From: Saprospiraceae bacterium
GTDB lineage: Bacteria > Bacteroidota > Bacteroidia > Chitinophagales > Saprospiraceae
NCBI GenBank assembly: GCA_019638455.1
Contig: JAHBTU010000006.1
Location: 1-64,000 of the forward strand
DNA length: 64,000 nt
Direction of reading: 5' to 3'
Numbering within the stretch: position 1 is the first letter of the stretch; every line of letters begins with the position of its first letter. A model generated the notes under the pieces. It searched no databases. It was not told the DNA's origin and saw only the letters and a list, made by a program, of their open reading frames with translations. Position numbers and translations under genes: made by a program. Positions 57,245-64,000 of this stretch are shown here, piece after piece.

Positions 57245-58399
57245 TCAATCCACCCAATCTGCCACGAACACATTCGTGTCGCGTGTGCCGCCGTTGTCGC
57301 GATTGGAGGAAAAGACCAGTTTTTTTCCGTCGGGCGAGAACATTGGAAAGGAGTTGAAAATGCTCTCGTGGGTGATTTGCTCCAGCCCAGTGCCGTCTTC
57401 GTTTATCATGTAGAGTTGAAAATCGTAGCCCCGGGAAGAGTGGTGGTTGCTGCTGAAAATGATTTTTTTGCCAGAAGGATGGAAGAACGGTGCCCAATTG
57501 GCTTTGCCCAAGTGGGTCACTTGGCGCAGGTTGGAGCCATCCGCGTTGCAGGTGAATATCTCCATGTCGGCAGGGGCCACGAGGCCCTTTTTCAGGAGGT
57601 CTCGATATTCGGCGATGGCCTCGGCGGTTTTGGGTCGGCTGGCGCGGAACACGATTTTGGAGCCGTCGGGCGAGAAAAACGCACCGCCGTCGTAGCCGAG
57701 GTCGAAGGTGATTTGTTTTTGGTTGGAGCCATCCATGTCCATCGTCCAGAGCTCGAGGTCGCCGGAGCGGTCGCTGGTAAAGAGGATTTTGTCGCCTTTC
57801 GGGCTGACGACGGCCTCCGCGTCGTAGCCGGGGGTGGTGGTCAGCTGCTTCACGATGTTGCCTTGCATATCAGCCACAAAAATGTCGTAGGTGTCGAAAA
57901 TCGGCCAGAGGTACTTGCCGCCTTCGCGGAGGTTGGGCGTGTGTGGACAGGCATGGCCTCCCGTGTGGGTGCTGGCAAACAGGATGTGCTTGCCATCGGG
58001 CATGAAATAGGAGCATGTGGTGCGGCCTTTGCCAGTGCTGATGAGTGTCGGTTTGTAAGTGCTGTCGCCCGCGGCTTTGCCCACTTCCATAGTGAAAATT
58101 TGGTCGCATTCCAGCCCCCAGCCCGTGTAGTTGCTTTGAAAGGTAAGCCATTTACCGTCGGGACTCCAGTAGGCCTCCGCGTTGTCGCCGCCAAAGGTGA
58201 GTTGGCGGATGTTTTTTAAGTGGGTTTCTGGTTTGAGGGTTGTTGGTTGTTCGTTGTTCGTTGTTCGTTGTTCGTTGTTCGTTGTTCGTTGTTGGTTGTT
58301 GGTTGTTGGTTGTTCGTTTTGGGAAAAACAAGGGGTTGAAATCAAACAGCAAAACAGGAGAACCGGAAAATGGGACTTGGAAAAAAGAATTTGGCGCAT
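57245..58399 (-). CDS. TolB/PD40-like beta-propeller protein with heptamer-repeat linker
   Basis: 384 aa. Signal peptide ends at SQ (MRQILFSKSHFPVLLFCCLI ... CFSQ). Then a low-complexity linker with NEQPTTNNQQRTTNNEQRTT, encoded by eleven copies of a 7-bp repeat. Residues ~65-384 are a six-bladed PD40/WD40-like propeller: RQLTFGGDNAEAYWSPDGKW, VSPKGDKILFTSDRSGDLEL, FDLGYDGGAFFSPDGSKIVF, FHPSGKKIIFSSNHHSSRGY. Probably periplasmic or outer-membrane. The natural end DTNVFVADWVD abuts the IS remnant. Confidence 0.82.
   Translation of the reverse strand: MRQILFSKSHFPVLLFCCLISTPCFSQNEQPTTNNQQRTTNNEQRTTNNEQPTTLKPETHLKNIRQLTFGGDNAEAYWSPDGKWLTFQSNYTGWGLECDQIFTMEVGKAAGDSTYKPTLISTGKGRTTCSYFMPDGKHILFASTHTGGHACPHTPNLREGGKYLWPIFDTYDIFVADMQGNIVKQLTTTPGYDAEAVVSPKGDKILFTSDRSGDLELWTMDMDGSNQKQITFDLGYDGGAFFSPDGSKIVFRASRPKTAEAIAEYRDLLKKGLVAPADMEIFTCNADGSNLRQVTHLGKANWAPFFHPSGKKIIFSSNHHSSRGYDFQLYMINEDGTGLEQITHESIFNSFPMFSPDGKKLVFSSNRDNGGTRDTNVFVADWVD
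58239..58315 (-). repeat. 11 x 7-bp coding repeat in the PD40 gene
   Basis: GTTGTT(C/G) repeated eleven times without interruption on the printed strand. Three units make 21 bp or seven codons (TTNNEQR on the sense strand). Because 7 is not a multiple of 3, any single-unit change shifts the reading frame right after the signal peptide. Confidence 0.95.
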
Positions 58400-58640
58400 A
58401 AGAAAGGTCAATTTTGGGCGCAAGATTAGGGTAGTTGTGCGAAATGGCGGTCAGGATTGGGTAAAAAATGCCTACAAATGGCATGGGTCGTCGAATTCAC
58501 TGTCGCCCGCTACAAACGCCACACGTTTGCTTATTCCAGCAAAGTAGCGCCGTGAATCAGGGTTAGGTCGAGAAAATGTCAACAATAGTGGTGAGAGGGC
58601 GTTTCTTTCGATGTCTTTCACCTCCAACACCTCTTCTTTC

Positions 58641-59120
58641 ATGCGCGTGTCTCTCTTACTCTTGCTGCTTAGTGCGTTTGGCTTTAGCCTTTCCGCCCAA
58701 GACATTCCCTTCATCAAGGCTGAGCAAATCACCGCATGGAAAAACGCCGACACCGATACCTTGTATGTGCTCAATTTCTGGGCGACGTGGTGCGCGCCGT
58801 GTGTGGAAGAATTGCCCGCTTTTGAAAAATTGAATAAAAACTACGCCGACAAGAAGGTGAAAGTCATACTTATCAGCACTGATTTCAAGCGAAATGTGGA
58901 GCCAAAAGTGAAGCCATTTGTAAAAAAGCGCAAATTGGAAAGCACGGTGGTGTTCATGAACGAATCAAATCCAAACAACTATATTGACTTGGTGGACACA
59001 GCTTGGTCGGGCGCGATTCCGGCCACGTTGATTGTTTCAAAGAAAAAGAACGTGTCGCGGTTTTTTGAAAAAAAATTGACCTACACCGAACTGGAAGCGG
59101 CGGTGAAAGAGGCGCTTTAG
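58641..59120 (+). CDS. TlpA-like thioredoxin-fold protein, secreted
   Basis: 159 aa, signal peptide (MRVSLLLLLLSAFGFSLSA-Q). DIPFIKAEQITAWKNADTDT, then YVLNFWATWCAPCVEELPAF with the CAPC active site, KKVKVILISTDFKRNVEPKV and SGAIPATLIVSKKKNVSRFF. Matches TlpA/ResA-type periplasmic thiol-disulfide oxidoreductases used in cytochrome c maturation or redox repair. Start at 58641 selected for the signal peptide. Terminal part is short; no second domain. Confidence 0.85.
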   Translation: MRVSLLLLLLSAFGFSLSAQDIPFIKAEQITAWKNADTDTLYVLNFWATWCAPCVEELPAFEKLNKNYADKKVKVILISTDFKRNVEPKVKPFVKKRKLESTVVFMNESNPNNYIDLVDTAWSGAIPATLIVSKKKNVSRFFEKKLTYTELEAAVKEAL

Positions 59121-59144
59121 GAGGCATTGAAGTCATTTCATCGT

Positions 59145-59265
59145 AAAACTTAGGTAGAGGGTAAAAAGCGGAAGATAGAGGGCTGAAAGCCTTGTTTTTG
59201 GGGCGCATACTGTTTCAATGGAGATGAATCCAGCCTTCTACCCTCAACCTTCTACCTAAGTTTTT
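59145..59265. mobile_element. MITE-like repeat, copy 2, with inverted ends
   Basis: AAAACTTAGGTAGAGGGT at 59145-59162 is an inverted copy of ACCTTCTACCTAAGTTTT at 59247-59264 with one mismatch. CATTTCATCGTAAAA (59134-59148) and CATTTCATCATAAAA (59267-59281) form an imperfect direct repeat at the flanks. Shares internal sequence with copy 1 at 37720-37816. It fills the gap between two redoxin genes. Confidence 0.7.
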
Positions 59266-59292
59266 ACATTTCATCATAAAAATTTAAGCAAC

Positions 59293-59901
59293 ATGAAAAA
59301 AGTACTCTCGCTCCTCACTTTTGCTTTGGCATTTGTCGCCATGTCGTTTGTTGGCAGCCACCCGGGCGGCTACCATGTGGGCGACACGGCCCGCGATTTC
59401 AGCCTTAAAAACGTGGATGGCAACATGGTGTCGCTGGCAGGCATCAAAAATGCGGAAGGCTACATCGTCATTTTCACTTGCAACCACTGCCCTTATGCCA
59501 AGGCTTATGAAGACCGCATTATCGCGCTGCACAACAAATACGCGCCGCTTGGCTACCCGGTGGTGGCTATCAATCCGAACGACAAGGATGTGCAACCACA
59601 AGACAGCTACGACAAGATGAAGGTGCGCGCCAAAGAAAAAGGATTTCCTTTCGCATATCTCTACGACGAGACGCAGGAAATCGCCAAAGCTTATGGCGCC
59701 ACGCGCACCCCACACGTTTATCTGCTCGACAAAGACCGCGTGGTGCGCTACATCGGTGCGATTGACGACAACTCGGAAGAGCCTACCGAAGTGAAGGAGC
59801 GATATTTGGAGAATGCCATTGACGCGCTGCGGGATGGCTCGGAAGTGAAAGTGAAAGAGACAAAAGCCGTGGGCTGCACCATCAAGTGGCGGAAGGCTTA
59901 A
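59293..59901 (+). CDS. Thioredoxin-family (AhpC/TSA-like redoxin) secreted protein
   Basis: 202 aa. Signal peptide MKKVLSLLTFALAFVAMSFV, then HVGDTARDFSLKNVDGNMVS, GYIVIFTCNHCPYAKAYEDR with a CNHC motif, YPVVAINPNDKDVQPQDSYD, GATRTPHVYLLDKDRVVRYI and GAIDDNSEEPTEVKERYLEN. Fits the redoxin group with C-x-x-C at the peroxidatic position (often labelled thioredoxin family). Probably periplasmic thiol reductase or peroxidase. Its own terminator follows. Confidence 0.87.
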   Translation: MKKVLSLLTFALAFVAMSFVGSHPGGYHVGDTARDFSLKNVDGNMVSLAGIKNAEGYIVIFTCNHCPYAKAYEDRIIALHNKYAPLGYPVVAINPNDKDVQPQDSYDKMKVRAKEKGFPFAYLYDETQEIAKAYGATRTPHVYLLDKDRVVRYIGAIDDNSEEPTEVKERYLENAIDALRDGSEVKVKETKAVGCTIKWRKA

Positions 59902-59930
59902 GGCATTTCTCTTGAAACTGTAGAAGACAG

Positions 59931-59967
59931 ACCGCTTCTCGGCTTTGTGCCGGGCAGCGGTTTTTTT
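59931..59967 (+). terminator. Terminator after the redoxin gene
   Basis: ACCGCT (59931-59936) pairs with AGCGGT (59956-59961), with an inner CGGC/GCCG stem, followed by seven T residues. Confidence 0.75.
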
Positions 59968-60086
59968 CATATTAAGTTTGTAGCGTCCACGAACTTTTTT
60001 TTGATTTGGCCATTAAAGCCACGCTTCTTTTCGCAACGTGTAAGCAGTCTAAATTTCATTGACAAACACTCTCAATCGCCTGCCCG

Positions 60087-61736
60087 ATGATTCGCGCCTT
60101 TGGCTTAATTATTTTCGCATGGATAGCCCCGATGTTAACCAATGCCCAAGTAGATAAGCTGGACAGCTTGCGCAACGTATTGACCAAACTTTCACAACGC
60201 GACACGGCATACGTAATGACCCTTTGCCATATTGCGGCTGCGGAGGGATTTGTTGACCCCAGCAATGCGCTGCTGCACGCTCGCGAATGCCTTGAGCGGG
60301 CGGAAGCACTTAAGCACGATGCAGGAGTAATCTTTGCCCTCAATCTATTGGCCATCGAATCTCAGCGCCGGGGCAATTACCCAGAGGCCTTGAAGTTGTA
60401 TTTTCGAGCCGTTGACCTGGCCGAAAAGGGGGAAAATGCCGCTCGGCTGGGAAAAACCATCAACAACCTCGGGCTGCTGTATTTCTACATGGATGACCAC
60501 GACGAGGCGCTTCGCCAGTTTTTTCGCGCGCTGCCCTTACAGCCCGACCCCATGGACCGCGCCACATTGCTCTCCAACATCGGCATCATTCACCGAAAGG
60601 AAGGCCGACTCGACTCCGCCATGATTTATTTCCATCAGGCGCTGGCACTATTTATCCAACTTAAAAACGCGAGAGGTGCCGGCACCTGCTACAACAATAT
60701 CGGCCTTGTCCATTTTGACCGAAAAGAATATGAGGACGCGGTGTTCTATTTCCGACGAGCGGGTGACCATTTGAGAAAAGCGCAGGTCACCAACTGGTAC
60801 GCCAATTCGCTCAACAATCTGGGTATGGCGCTGACGCAGCAGCGGCTATACCGCATGGCGGAGGACACGCTTCGCAAAGGCTTGAGGCTCGTACGGGAAC
60901 TGCAAAACCTGAAAATGGAGACTGAGGTTTCTCAGCGGCTTTACCAGTTGTTTGAGGCCCAAAATCGCTCCGATTCCGCTTTTGTCTGGCTCAAGCACTA
61001 TATGTTCGTCAAGGACAGCCTCATGCAAAACCAGCAAAAAGAGGAAATAGCCACCATCCAAACCAAATATGATGAGGAGCAAAAGGTGATTAAATTGGAA
61101 AAAAACTTGGCAGAGGAACGTGAAAAACGTTGGGCATGGACGACGGGAGTGCTTGTTTTATCCATCATAACGAGTGTGGGTGGTTATTTTTTTTGGAAAT
61201 GGTCGCGGGCGAGCCGGCGAAACGAATCTCAACATGCCCAAGTTTTGACCACCCTTCGCAACAATGAAGAGGCACAGCAAGCCCGCGAAGCCCTGCTCAA
61301 CGAGGAACTGGCCTTTCGAAGCCGCGAATTGGCGGGACAGACCATCCACCTGCTGCAAAAAAACGATTTGCTCCGCCGAATCGCCGAACGACTGCGCGAA
61401 GGCATCGGCGATAACCCGAAGGACGAGCAGCGTTTTCGCCCCATCCTTCGCCTCGTCGAAAACAACATCAACGACGACGAACGCTGGGAGGAATTCAAAC
61501 AGCGATTCGAAGGTGTACATACGGGCTTCTTCCAACGCCTGCTCGAAATTCAACCCAAACTCACCGCCCACGACCTGCGGTATTGTGCCTACCTCCGCAT
61601 GAACCTCACCAGCAAGGAAATCGCCTCTTTGCTTAACACCTCGCTGCGTGGCGTGGAGACCCACCGATACAGACTGCGCCGCAAGCTCAATTTGGAAACC
61701 GATAGTGATTTGCCCGCATGGATTATTAAGGTTTGA
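60087..61736 (+). CDS. TPR-TM-LuxR-type regulator
   Basis: 549 aa. Signal peptide (to ~20), periplasmic TPR repeats ~60-330 (ALKLYFRAVDLAEKGENAAR, TLLSNIGIIHRKEGRLDSAM, GTCYNNIGLVHFDRKEYEDA), a coiled-coil (KYDEEQKVIKLEKNLAEERE), one TM helix (WAWTTGVLVLSIITSVGGYF), a second coiled-coil ~375-425 and a C-terminal HTH of the LuxR/GerE kind: KLTAHDLRYCAYLRMNLTSK, EIASLLNTSLRGVETHRYRL. Common Bacteroidota signalling design that couples extracytoplasmic TPRs to a cytoplasmic DNA-binding domain. Target genes unknown. Confidence 0.85.
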   Translation: MIRAFGLIIFAWIAPMLTNAQVDKLDSLRNVLTKLSQRDTAYVMTLCHIAAAEGFVDPSNALLHARECLERAEALKHDAGVIFALNLLAIESQRRGNYPEALKLYFRAVDLAEKGENAARLGKTINNLGLLYFYMDDHDEALRQFFRALPLQPDPMDRATLLSNIGIIHRKEGRLDSAMIYFHQALALFIQLKNARGAGTCYNNIGLVHFDRKEYEDAVFYFRRAGDHLRKAQVTNWYANSLNNLGMALTQQRLYRMAEDTLRKGLRLVRELQNLKMETEVSQRLYQLFEAQNRSDSAFVWLKHYMFVKDSLMQNQQKEEIATIQTKYDEEQKVIKLEKNLAEEREKRWAWTTGVLVLSIITSVGGYFFWKWSRASRRNESQHAQVLTTLRNNEEAQQAREALLNEELAFRSRELAGQTIHLLQKNDLLRRIAERLREGIGDNPKDEQRFRPILRLVENNINDDERWEEFKQRFEGVHTGFFQRLLEIQPKLTAHDLRYCAYLRMNLTSKEIASLLNTSLRGVETHRYRLRRKLNLETDSDLPAWIIKV

Positions 61737-61900
61737 CCGCCCAACTAACCTGTTCAATGTACTTTTTTGCAAAAAAAACATCAAAAATGGCCGCTGGTGT
61801 AGCGTTGTGAAGCGCGTGTAGTAGTGTTGACGTACCCCATTTTTTGCTTACCGAATGTTGCCCCCTCCATCTTTGGGCCATCAAAACCAAGCCAATGGCC

Positions 61901-62326
61901 ATGAACCACGAAGAAAAAACACTCGCACTTCACATCCGACAAACTACGATTCCCGACTTGGGGCAACGGCTGCACGAGCTGTTGGGAAATTATATCCCGA
62001 TTGAGGTGGAATGGGGAGGTTTCAGAAACGCGCCTGCGTCGGCACTCCACCACTTGCGCAATTATATCGAGCGGCTTCAAAAGACCCTCGAGCTAATTGC
62101 GGGCGAGGAAAAAGAGGCCATCTCGCTGGCTACCAAGCTCAGGCGCATCAGCATACAACAAGTATCTTCCAATGAAGCTGTTGAATTGGTCTTTACCAAC
62201 GGAGAGCTACATTCTATGGTCAACTTCAACGACATCGAAGGCATTCCGGCAGAAACAGAGCTGCAAAAAACAATCGAACATTTTGTGGCTCTGCCCGCAT
62301 CGAGCTCGCACGAACAGACTCAGTAA
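61901..62326 (+). CDS. Hypothetical cytoplasmic protein, 141 aa
   Basis: MNHEEKTLALHIRQTTIPDL, then QRLHELLGNYIPIEVEWGGF, SALHHLRNYIERLQKTLELI, AGEEKEAISLATKLRRISIQ and ELHSMVNFNDIEGIPAETEL. Predicted mixed alpha/beta, no membrane segment or signal. Starts at 61901 or two codons earlier at 61895. It precedes glnN by 286 bp of apparently non-coding sequence. Family not recognised. Confidence 0.65.
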   Translation: MNHEEKTLALHIRQTTIPDLGQRLHELLGNYIPIEVEWGGFRNAPASALHHLRNYIERLQKTLELIAGEEKEAISLATKLRRISIQQVSSNEAVELVFTNGELHSMVNFNDIEGIPAETELQKTIEHFVALPASSSHEQTQ

Positions 62327-62612
62327 ACACTCGCTATATCAACACCAAAACAAGCAATCCAACATGACCAAAGCCACCTTTTTATGATGAGCCTTTTCTG
62401 ACAGCCGGCTATTTCTTTCCCCCCGTTTTCTTTGCTCAATAATCAGCCTCCTAACCTTTTACAAGAGGTAATGGTCGCGGCGAGTATTGCCGCACATCGC
62501 TTCTTCGAACACCTTGCCGCTCGAAGAACAATATCTGATTGCCCTGCAAATACAAATCATGCCTTGACAGCTCAACTTTTTTTCATCACTTACCTAAAAA
62601 TGTTCAAAAGCA
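62327..62612. other. Promoter region of glnN
   Basis: 286 bp, AT-rich in its first third. No gene is supported: an ATG at 62364 gives only a short MTKATFL peptide. No NtrC-type or clear TAnnTTTG box was recognised. Confidence 0.4.
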
Positions 62613-64000
62613 ATGAACAACACTTCTTATCGCGATTCCAAGTTTCTCGACCCACTTGACAAGCTCTCTTTGCTTTCCGCACCTATTTCGGAGTACTTCG
62701 GCAGCAATACCTTCAACCGTGCCGCCATGGAAAAATACCTGCCTGAGGATGTGCTCCAGCTGTTCGACAACGCCCTGCGAACAGGCCAAAGCATTGACCG
62801 CAATTTGGCGGATGCTTTCGCCGAGGGCCTTAAAAACTGGGCTATTGACAACGGGGCAAAACATTACACACACTGGATTCAACCCATCAACAACAATACC
62901 GCTGAAAAACACGATGCCTTTTTCAAACCCGCGCTCGACCGCCACAACCCCTCGCTCGAATCGTTCAGCGGCAGCGACCTGATGCAAAAGGAGCCAGATG
63001 CATCCAGCTTTCCCAGCGGAGGCCTGCGCAACACCGCTCAAGCTCGCGGCTACTCCGTGTGGGACCCTACCGCCACTATTTTCATTCTCGAAACAGAGCT
63101 GAGCAAGACACTCTACATTCCCAGCATTTACATCGCATGGACAGGCGAGGCACTTGACTACAAAACCCCGCTCCTGCGTTCCCTGCGCCAACTCGACCGC
63201 GCCGCTACGGAAGTGGCCCGATTGTTTAACCCTGACGTGAAAGGCGTGAAGGCCACACTTGGCTGGGAGCAAGAGTATTTCGTGGTGGAAGAGGATGTCT
63301 ATCACCAGCGCCATGACCTCAAAATGGCTGGGCGCACCCTGTTCGGCAACAAACCTGCCCGCAACCAACAGCTCGAAGACCACTATTTCGGCGCCATCCC
63401 AGAGCGGGTGCAAAACTTCATCGCTGACTTTGAAACAGAGGCGCACCGACTCGGCATCCCCGTGATAACCCGCCACAACGAGGTGGCACCCGGCCAATAC
63501 GAGTGCGCCCCCATGTTCGAGGACGTGAATAACGCCGTTGACCACAACCTGCTCCTGATGAACCTCATGCGTCGCGTGGCAAGCCGTCATGGTTTGCGCG
63601 TGTTGCTGCACGAAAAACCTTTTGCGGGCATCAACGGCAACGGCAAACACAACAACTGGAGCCTCAGCACCTACGAAGGGCATAACCTGCTTTCGCCCGG
63701 CAAAGACCCCGGCCACAACCTCTCCTTCCTCACATTCTTCGTCAACATTGTGGCTGCCGTCAATCGCGTGGCTGCCGTCAATCGCTTCGAATCGCTCATC
63801 CGCGCCAGCATCGCCACACCCGGCAACGACCACCGCCTTGGCGCCAACGAAGCCCCACCAGCCATCATCTCGGTCTATACGGGGGAGTTCATCGAAAAAG
63901 TGCTCGAGCGCTTCAAAACCGAAGGATTGCACGAATCCATCAATGCCAAATCGGTGCTTCACTTGGATTTGTATAGCGTGCCAACGGTAGAGCTCGACTC
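62613..64000 (+). CDS. glnN: Type III glutamine synthetase, partial
   Basis: 462 codons visible; the gene runs off the right edge (family length ~720). ATG at 62613: MNNTSYRDSKFLDPLDKLSL. GSIII motifs: GAKHYTHWIQPI, SFPSGGLRNTAQARGYSVWD, TLGWEQEYFVVEEDVY, VITRHNEVAPGQYECAPMFE and GINGNGKHNNWSLST, with metal- and ATP-site residues. Makes glutamine from glutamate and ammonia in many Bacteroidota. A perfect 18-bp tandem duplication (63750-63785) inserts a second VAAVNR; without it the segment matches the usual length. Whether activity is retained is unclear. Confidence 0.92.
   Translation, partial: MNNTSYRDSKFLDPLDKLSLLSAPISEYFGSNTFNRAAMEKYLPEDVLQLFDNALRTGQSIDRNLADAFAEGLKNWAIDNGAKHYTHWIQPINNNTAEKHDAFFKPALDRHNPSLESFSGSDLMQKEPDASSFPSGGLRNTAQARGYSVWDPTATIFILETELSKTLYIPSIYIAWTGEALDYKTPLLRSLRQLDRAATEVARLFNPDVKGVKATLGWEQEYFVVEEDVYHQRHDLKMAGRTLFGNKPARNQQLEDHYFGAIPERVQNFIADFETEAHRLGIPVITRHNEVAPGQYECAPMFEDVNNAVDHNLLLMNLMRRVASRHGLRVLLHEKPFAGINGNGKHNNWSLSTYEGHNLLSPGKDPGHNLSFLTFFVNIVAAVNRVAAVNRFESLIRASIATPGNDHRLGANEAPPAIISVYTGEFIEKVLERFKTEGLHESINAKSVLHLDLYSVPTVELD
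63750..63785 (+). repeat. 18-bp tandem duplication inside glnN
   Basis: GTGGCTGCCGTCAATCGC occurs twice in succession (63750-63767, 63768-63785), identical, in frame, encoding VAAVNRVAAVNR. Removing one copy restores the spacing expected between FFVN and RASIA. Confidence 0.95.

Noticed and set aside
62364..62387. Seven-codon MTKATFL leader peptide before glnN
   Set aside because: No attenuator-type hairpins follow and the sequence is not amino-acid biased for glutamine; coincidence is likely.

Overview
The window looks like chromosomal DNA of a Bacteroidota bacterium, most likely a Saprospiraceae-type organism. It carries type IX secretion (T9SS) cargo proteins with C-terminal sorting domains, a PorP/SprF-family protein, a bactofilin next to AtpZ, an S46 dipeptidyl-peptidase, a type III glutamine synthetase, a TPR-transmembrane-LuxR regulator and many Bacteroidota-type small beta-barrels. 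No rRNA, tRNA, CRISPR array or prophage was found. The GC content looks moderate to high by eye, with AT-richer stretches near 33-37 kb.

Layout. 0-9.5 kb: two T9SS-type surface proteins (one cut by the left edge), a hairpin-rich non-coding stretch, two hypothetical genes, atpZ, a bactofilin and PorP/SprF. 9.8-21.8 kb: housekeeping and cell-surface genes (tgt, HdeD-like, GT2, nhaC, a lone RND adaptor, a 789-aa T9SS protein, a VOC protein, rsmG, a TPR membrane protein, Hsp20). 22-29.9 kb: a beta-propeller, an amidohydrolase lipoprotein, a DUF5009/HGSNAT-like membrane protein, LD-carboxypeptidase, isolated paaB and paaC, and an outer-membrane barrel. 30-37.6 kb: the S46 peptidase, then a 5-kb block of four minus-strand surface genes bounded by a perfect 67-bp direct repeat of the peptidase's 3' end. 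37.6-43.8 kb: a broken HNH gene pair, a PLP-dependent Cys/Met-metabolism enzyme and a 1244-aa cytochrome c/PA14/propeller/DUF1080 fusion.

43.8-56.4 kb is the most coherent unit: sixteen co-directional minus-strand genes that look like a sulfur (thiosulfate / sulfane sulfur) oxidation locus. It holds a SoxB-like Tat-exported metallohydrolase, a kelch-like T9SS protein, thioredoxin, a small membrane protein, a TsdA-like diheme cytochrome, a DsrE-like protein, a Crp/Fnr regulator, two small membrane proteins, a TauE/SafE exporter, Dps, a persulfide-dioxygenase-like MBL-rhodanese fusion, a rhodanese, an OprD-like porin and two YeeE/YedE proteins. Crp-type palindromes (core GTGAC-N4-GTYAC) lie in front of three of its transcription units, which suggests a local regulon. 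No soxAX/YZ/CD genes are in the window.

56.4-64 kb: an IS3-family remnant, a TolB/PD40 propeller with an 11-copy heptamer repeat near its 5' end, two thioredoxin-fold proteins, a TPR/LuxR regulator, a small hypothetical and glnN, cut by the right edge.

Repeats are a theme. There are 9/18-bp arrays in sense orientation at the 5' ends of three genes, C9 tracts at the 5' ends of two T9SS genes, a coding heptamer array, two MITE-like element types, and a dispersed ~90-bp repeat. Several could alter expression or reading frame by slippage. All functional calls are from reading the sequence and recalled family motifs; no database search was run.
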